Part shown: positions 60,497-64,000 of the stretch, in pieces
How the letters are laid out: each line of letters opens with the position of its first letter
How positions within the stretch are numbered: the first letter of the stretch is position 1
Assembly (NCBI GenBank): GCA_019358895.1
Contig: JAHHIG010000001.1
Span: 1-64,000, forward strand
Length of the DNA stretch: 64,000 nt
DNA from: Tildeniella nuda ZEHNDER 1965/U140
GTDB lineage: Bacteria > Cyanobacteriota > Cyanobacteriia > Leptolyngbyales > Leptolyngbyaceae
Direction: 5' to 3'
Program-made: the position numbers and the translations under genes
Notes under the pieces: generated by a model
The model's input: the letters and a program-made list of their open reading frames with translations, nothing else
Databases searched by the model: none
What the model was told of the DNA's origin: nothing

Positions 60497-63241
60497 TCAG
60501 CGGCTGAAATTGACGTATTCTACGGATTCTTCAGGGTTGACTTCTGAGACCGCTTGCGACTGTTCTGAGTAGTTAGCCGCCTGACCATTCTCGACTGGCT
60601 TGACGGCGACGGGAGTAGGCGAGGGTGCTTGCTCTGGGCGACGGGCTTCGATCAGGCTAATAGCACGAGTCACGCTTTCGGGCAAGATGACAACTAACCC
60701 ATTGAGCGAGGCGGCATCCAGGGCAGTCTGAATGGCGGTCACTTCATCAAGGATAGTTTCGTACCGAGCATCTGGCTTTGCCTGGACAATGCCCTCAGTA
60801 ATGAGGCTGGCAGCTTCTCCACTCGGTCTACCACGGGTGTCGCCGTCTTCTTTGATGATGATGCGATCGAACATTTGCGCCGATAGTTTGCCCAGCGTCA
60901 CGAAGTCTTCATCGCGGCGATCGCCAGGACCACCCACCACACCAATCCGCTCACCGGGCCAGTTTTTCACAAAACCGCCTAACGCTTCGTAGCTGTGGGC
61001 ATTGTGGGCATAATCAACAAGAGCATGATAGCGCCCAAGATTGACCAGATTCATCCGTCCTGGCGTTTGCTCAGTCGATGCCTGGAAGGTCATTAGCGCG
61101 TCTCGAATGTCTTCAATACGAACACCCTGAGCGAAGGCTGCCAAACTTGCTGCCAGCGCATTCGCAATCATAAAGGGGGCACGTCCTGCCAGCGTTAACG
61201 GGACATTCACTGCCTGTTCGATTCGCAACGTCCAGTCGCCTTTGAGGATAGAGAGATAGCCATTTTCGTAAACGGCAGCAAGACCGCCCTGCTCTGTGTG
61301 CGATCGAATTAACGCGCTATCCGGTTTCATCGAGAAGTAGGCAACTTGCCCCTTCACACGGTCTGCCATCGCTGCGACCAGGGAATCATCGGCGTTGAGC
61401 ACCACGTAACCGCCTGGCATGACCGTTTCAGCGACTACGCCTTTGACCTGTGCCATTTGCTCGATCGAGTTGATGTCCCCGATCCCCAGATGGTCTGCGG
61501 CAACATTGAGCACCACGCCCACATCGGAGGCAGTAAACGCCAGACCAGAGCGGAGAATGCCACCTCTGGCGCTTTCGAGTACAGCAACTTCCACCGTTGG
61601 ATCTTGCAGAATTAGTTGAGCGCTCTGCGGTCCGGTATTATCACCCGGTTCGACTAAGTAATCACCAATATAGGTGCCATCTGTGGTGGTGTACCCAACA
61701 ACTTGCCCGGTTTGCTTGAAAATATGAGCAATCAAACGAGTTGTCGTGGTCTTACCATTAGTGCCCGTCAGCGCGATGATGGGCACACGGCTAGGCGCAC
61801 CAGGCGGGAACAGCATACTCAGCACTGGTTCTGCGACATTGCGAGGAATGCCCTCGCTGGGGCAAACGTGCATTCTGAACCCAGGAGCCGCGTTAACTTC
61901 GACAATCACGCCATCGACTTCGCGCAACGGGCGAGAAATATCGGGCGTGACCACATCGATCCCCGCAATATCTAGACCGATAATTTTGGCAACGCGTTGT
62001 GCTAACCAGATGTTTTCGGGGTGTGTATCGTCGGTGCGATCGACCGCAATGCCGCCTGTGCTCAAGTTAGCCGTTGCTCTCAGGTAGAAAATCTCGCCCG
62101 CTGGCAGAACAGTCTCAAGGGTATAGCCCTGTTTTTCAAGCAACTGCCAGGTGTTGCGATCGACCTCAAGCTTCGTCAATACATTCTCGTGCCCTTCACC
62201 CCGACGTGGATCTTGGTTGGTTTGCTCAATGAGTTCATCGATCGTCAGTCTGCCATCACCAACTACATGCGCTGGCACTCGTTCTGCAACCGCGACCACT
62301 TTACCGTTGATGACCAGTACACGATGATCCCGCCCTTGATAGAAGCGTTCGACAATGACTTCTTTGGAGACTTCCTTCGCGGCATCATAGCCAGCTTCCG
62401 CCTGTTCCCAGGTGGTGATGTTAATCGTGATCCCGCGTCCATGGTTGCCATCTAGAGGCTTGATGACGATTGGGTAGCCGCCAACATCGGCGATCGCCCC
62501 TTCCAGTTCATCCAGATAACCAATCACCGTACCGCGAGGCACAGGGACACCTGCTTCCCGCAGAATCTGTTTTGTGCCTTCTTTATCCGATGCCAGTTCA
62601 ACCGCCAGGATGCCCGTGCGATTGCTCAGGGTTGCCTGAATGCGTTTCTGGTGTACCCCATAGCCAAACTGAATCATGGCACGAGCGCTGAGTTGAAACC
62701 AGGGAATCCCCCGCGCCTCCGCCTCTTTAATCAGCGTTTCGGTACTGGGACCGAGCGAGGCATCTGCCCACAGCGCCTGTAAATCTTGCAAATCCTGATC
62801 GAGTTCTTCCTGCGGATAGTGACCCGTTTCGATAATGCTCTGACAGAGGCGTACTGCCGCTCTAGCCGCGTAGCGCCCTGCTTGCTCATCCTGGTATTCA
62901 AATACGACCTGGTACGTACCAAGATTTGCCGTTTCGCGAGTACGCCCGAAGCCGACGACCATCCCCGCCAGTTCCTGCAACTCTAAGGCAACATGCTCAA
63001 TAATGTGCCCCATCATCGTGCCTTCTTTGACGCGACTCAGAAACCCCCCTCGACAGCCCGGTGAGCAAAAATGCTCAATCAGGCTAGGCAATGCTTCTGT
63101 CAATCCCTCATAGAAACCAGGAATCACGTTGGAGGGCTTGTCTGCCAGATCCTCTAGATCCAGACGCATCACGATCAGCTTTGGTCGTCGGATGCTCCAG
63201 TAGTTGGGACCACGTAATGTCTGTACTTTGAGTATTTTCAT
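60497..63241 (-). CDS. cphA: Cyanophycin synthetase
   Basis: A 914-residue enzyme that polymerises Asp and Arg into cyanophycin using ATP. N-terminal domain (1-160), ATP-grasp (about 210-470; VIKPLDGNHGRGITINITTW, EVNAAPGFRMHVCPSEG), and a Mur-ligase-like C-terminal part with P-loop VPIIALTGTNGKTTTTRLIA and EQTPGRMNLVNLGRYHALVD. The C-terminal 50 residues (after SLIEARRPEQ) are a low-complexity extension, slightly longer than usual. It is co-oriented with cphB upstream, which together build and degrade the nitrogen reserve. Confidence 0.96.
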   Translation of the reverse strand: MKILKVQTLRGPNYWSIRRPKLIVMRLDLEDLADKPSNVIPGFYEGLTEALPSLIEHFCSPGCRGGFLSRVKEGTMMGHIIEHVALELQELAGMVVGFGRTRETANLGTYQVVFEYQDEQAGRYAARAAVRLCQSIIETGHYPQEELDQDLQDLQALWADASLGPSTETLIKEAEARGIPWFQLSARAMIQFGYGVHQKRIQATLSNRTGILAVELASDKEGTKQILREAGVPVPRGTVIGYLDELEGAIADVGGYPIVIKPLDGNHGRGITINITTWEQAEAGYDAAKEVSKEVIVERFYQGRDHRVLVINGKVVAVAERVPAHVVGDGRLTIDELIEQTNQDPRRGEGHENVLTKLEVDRNTWQLLEKQGYTLETVLPAGEIFYLRATANLSTGGIAVDRTDDTHPENIWLAQRVAKIIGLDIAGIDVVTPDISRPLREVDGVIVEVNAAPGFRMHVCPSEGIPRNVAEPVLSMLFPPGAPSRVPIIALTGTNGKTTTTRLIAHIFKQTGQVVGYTTTDGTYIGDYLVEPGDNTGPQSAQLILQDPTVEVAVLESARGGILRSGLAFTASDVGVVLNVAADHLGIGDINSIEQMAQVKGVVAETVMPGGYVVLNADDSLVAAMADRVKGQVAYFSMKPDSALIRSHTEQGGLAAVYENGYLSILKGDWTLRIEQAVNVPLTLAGRAPFMIANALAASLAAFAQGVRIEDIRDALMTFQASTEQTPGRMNLVNLGRYHALVDYAHNAHSYEALGGFVKNWPGERIGVVGGPGDRRDEDFVTLGKLSAQMFDRIIIKEDGDTRGRPSGEAASLITEGIVQAKPDARYETILDEVTAIQTALDAASLNGLVVILPESVTRAISLIEARRPEQAPSPTPVAVKPVENGQAANYSEQSQAVSEVNPEESVEYVNFSR

Positions 63242-63548
63242 AAGACTGATTAGGAGGAATTCTGGTGCGGCTAACTGAGTACCAGTGACAAATGTTGTCT
63301 ACAGCTGTGACCTAAAACGAAGAGAACAATGACACAGTTTCAAACTCTCAAAAGCCGATAGACTGTTCGTGACGAACATTCTTAGTCTGAAATAGAGACC
63401 GTTCTGGCTCAAGACTCCCATGTAACGGAGGATGCAAACTGTATCAAGGGAGGGTAGAAAAGAAAATTTCATCCTGCACCAAAGAAACACTTGACCCTGT
63501 CCATAAAGAGACATCGGTAGAGGTGCCCGTCCCTCGCCAACGTAGCCG
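63242..63548. other. cphB-cphA intergenic region
   Basis: The 307-bp gap contains no gene I can support; the ORF at 63299-63598 overlaps cphB and has a low-complexity, non-protein-like sequence. Around 63520-63555 there is a CTCGCCAACGTAGCCGCTAG segment of the dispersed-repeat type. It presumably carries the cphA promoter or an operon leader. Confidence 0.4.
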
Positions 63549-64000
63549 CTAGGCGATGCCGCAACCGGAGAATAAGGGCATCCGTTTATGCAAATCATAG
63601 CGATCGCTGTGGCTCAGAATGTGTAACCGGAGGTTCCCAATGCTTAGCGGCTCGGTTGCACCAGCCTTCGTTTGATTGGTGTAGCACAGTTCGGTCGGGT
63701 CTAAAATGGTTACGGTTCCTTTACCAATCACTTGCAGCGTACCATCTCCCTCAAATAGAGCACAGGTGTCTTCATCGATCCCAATGCCCATCCGATCAGG
63801 GTGAGCGGCGATCGCGCTCATCAGACGAGCCATCCGATTGCGATTGTGAAAGTGTTGATCCACGATGACTTCAGGAATAATGCCCAGCCCAGTCGTCATA
63901 TCGACTAGCGATCGATTGGGCGATTCGCCACTGCCTCCACCAGCAATCATATAGTGACCCATAATGGCTGCGCCTGCACTGGTTCCTGCCAGCGTCAGAT
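63549..64000 (-). CDS. cphB: Cyanophycinase (partial, N-terminus beyond window)
   Basis: A serine-type exopeptidase that releases beta-Asp-Arg dipeptides from cyanophycin. The visible 150 C-terminal residues start at LTLAGTSAGAAIMGHYMIAG, which includes the nucleophile elbow GTSAGA; then GLGIIPEVIVDQHFHNRNRM with the catalytic His, and MGIGIDEDTCALFEGDGTLQ. The track starts at the internal ATG 63962, but the frame is open to the window edge. Ends with a normal C-terminus, IGNLRLHILSHSDRYDLHKR. Confidence 0.95.
   Translation of the reverse strand, partial: LTLAGTSAGAAIMGHYMIAGGGSGESPNRSLVDMTTGLGIIPEVIVDQHFHNRNRMARLMSAIAAHPDRMGIGIDEDTCALFEGDGTLQVIGKGTVTILDPTELCYTNQTKAGATEPLSIGNLRLHILSHSDRYDLHKRMPLFSGCGIA

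Noticed and set aside
63299-63598. 99-residue minus-strand ORF between cphA and cphB
   Set aside because: Overlaps the true end of cphB in another frame, has no recognisable domain and uses unusual Cys/Leu-rich sequence.

Overview
The window is chromosomal DNA from a cyanobacterium, probably filamentous and non-Nostoc, although genus cannot be fixed from sequence alone. The evidence is the very frequent HIP1 octamer (GCGATCGC and variants), cyanophycin synthetase and cyanophycinase genes at the right end, a cyanobacterial-type BciB divinyl reductase, heptanucleotide STRR-type repeats, and the rsfS/yqeK pair at the left end. No rRNA, tRNA or CRISPR array was recognised.

Layout. (1) 0-1.6 kb: ribosome silencing factor RsfS and the HD phosphohydrolase YqeK. 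(2) 1.6-3.4 kb: scars of mobile DNA, namely a decayed Tn3-type transposase, the C-terminus of a tyrosine recombinase that has lost its tyrosine, and a truncated azoreductase. (3) 3.4-32 kb: an accessory region of small-molecule and detoxification genes (GSTs, deacetylase, dienelactone hydrolase, rifampin-phosphotransferase-like enzyme, GFA proteins, pirin, alpha/beta hydrolase, SDR, RidA) with AraC and TetR regulators, plus five CPBP intramembrane proteases and a SpoIIM-like protein. It is unusually rich in broken genes, each with a readable lesion: a nonsense codon in an imine-reductase-like gene, a 7-bp duplication in a ridA-like gene, 22- and 25-bp mini-element insertions in an SDR gene and an araC gene, and orphan gene tails. 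(4) 32-38.8 kb: a NarL-type response regulator and a large PAS/GAF histidine kinase, separated by a four-helix-bundle (IVP) gene sitting between heptamer repeats, followed by fragments of DUF4058 and SbcC genes and an M20 amidohydrolase. (5) 39-47 kb: a tightly packed minus-strand operon, TIR protein, degenerate STAND-like protein, MoxR ATPase, membrane-anchored vWA protein, MNT/HEPN pair and a membrane protein with a proline-rich tail, followed by an exported WD40 protein. This is the most interesting system in the window and looks like an NTP-dependent conflict (defence or cell-suicide) system. (6) 47-54 kb: DUF3352 protein, alpha/beta hydrolase, LysR regulator, BciB. (7) 54-59 kb: a second accessory patch with a broken Phd/ParE pair, a Uma2 nuclease, 21-bp tandem arrays, an AT-rich two-gene cassette, and an intact hicBA module between direct repeats of about 176 bp. 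(8) 59-64 kb: a divergent HxlR/SDR pair, cphA, and cphB running off the window end.

How the parts work together. In the 39-47 kb operon the TIR protein and the STAND-like protein carry nearly the same coiled-coil module, so they probably bind each other. MoxR and vWA would form the NTP-driven switch, and the TIR (NADase) and HEPN (RNase) would be effectors. In the MNT/HEPN pair the nucleotidyltransferase residues and the AMPylation tyrosine of the HEPN partner both appear to be gone. In the accessory region, identical TGACTG-N6-CAGTCA palindromes lie upstream of a GFA-tetR operon and of an MBL-like gene, suggesting a small TetR regulon.
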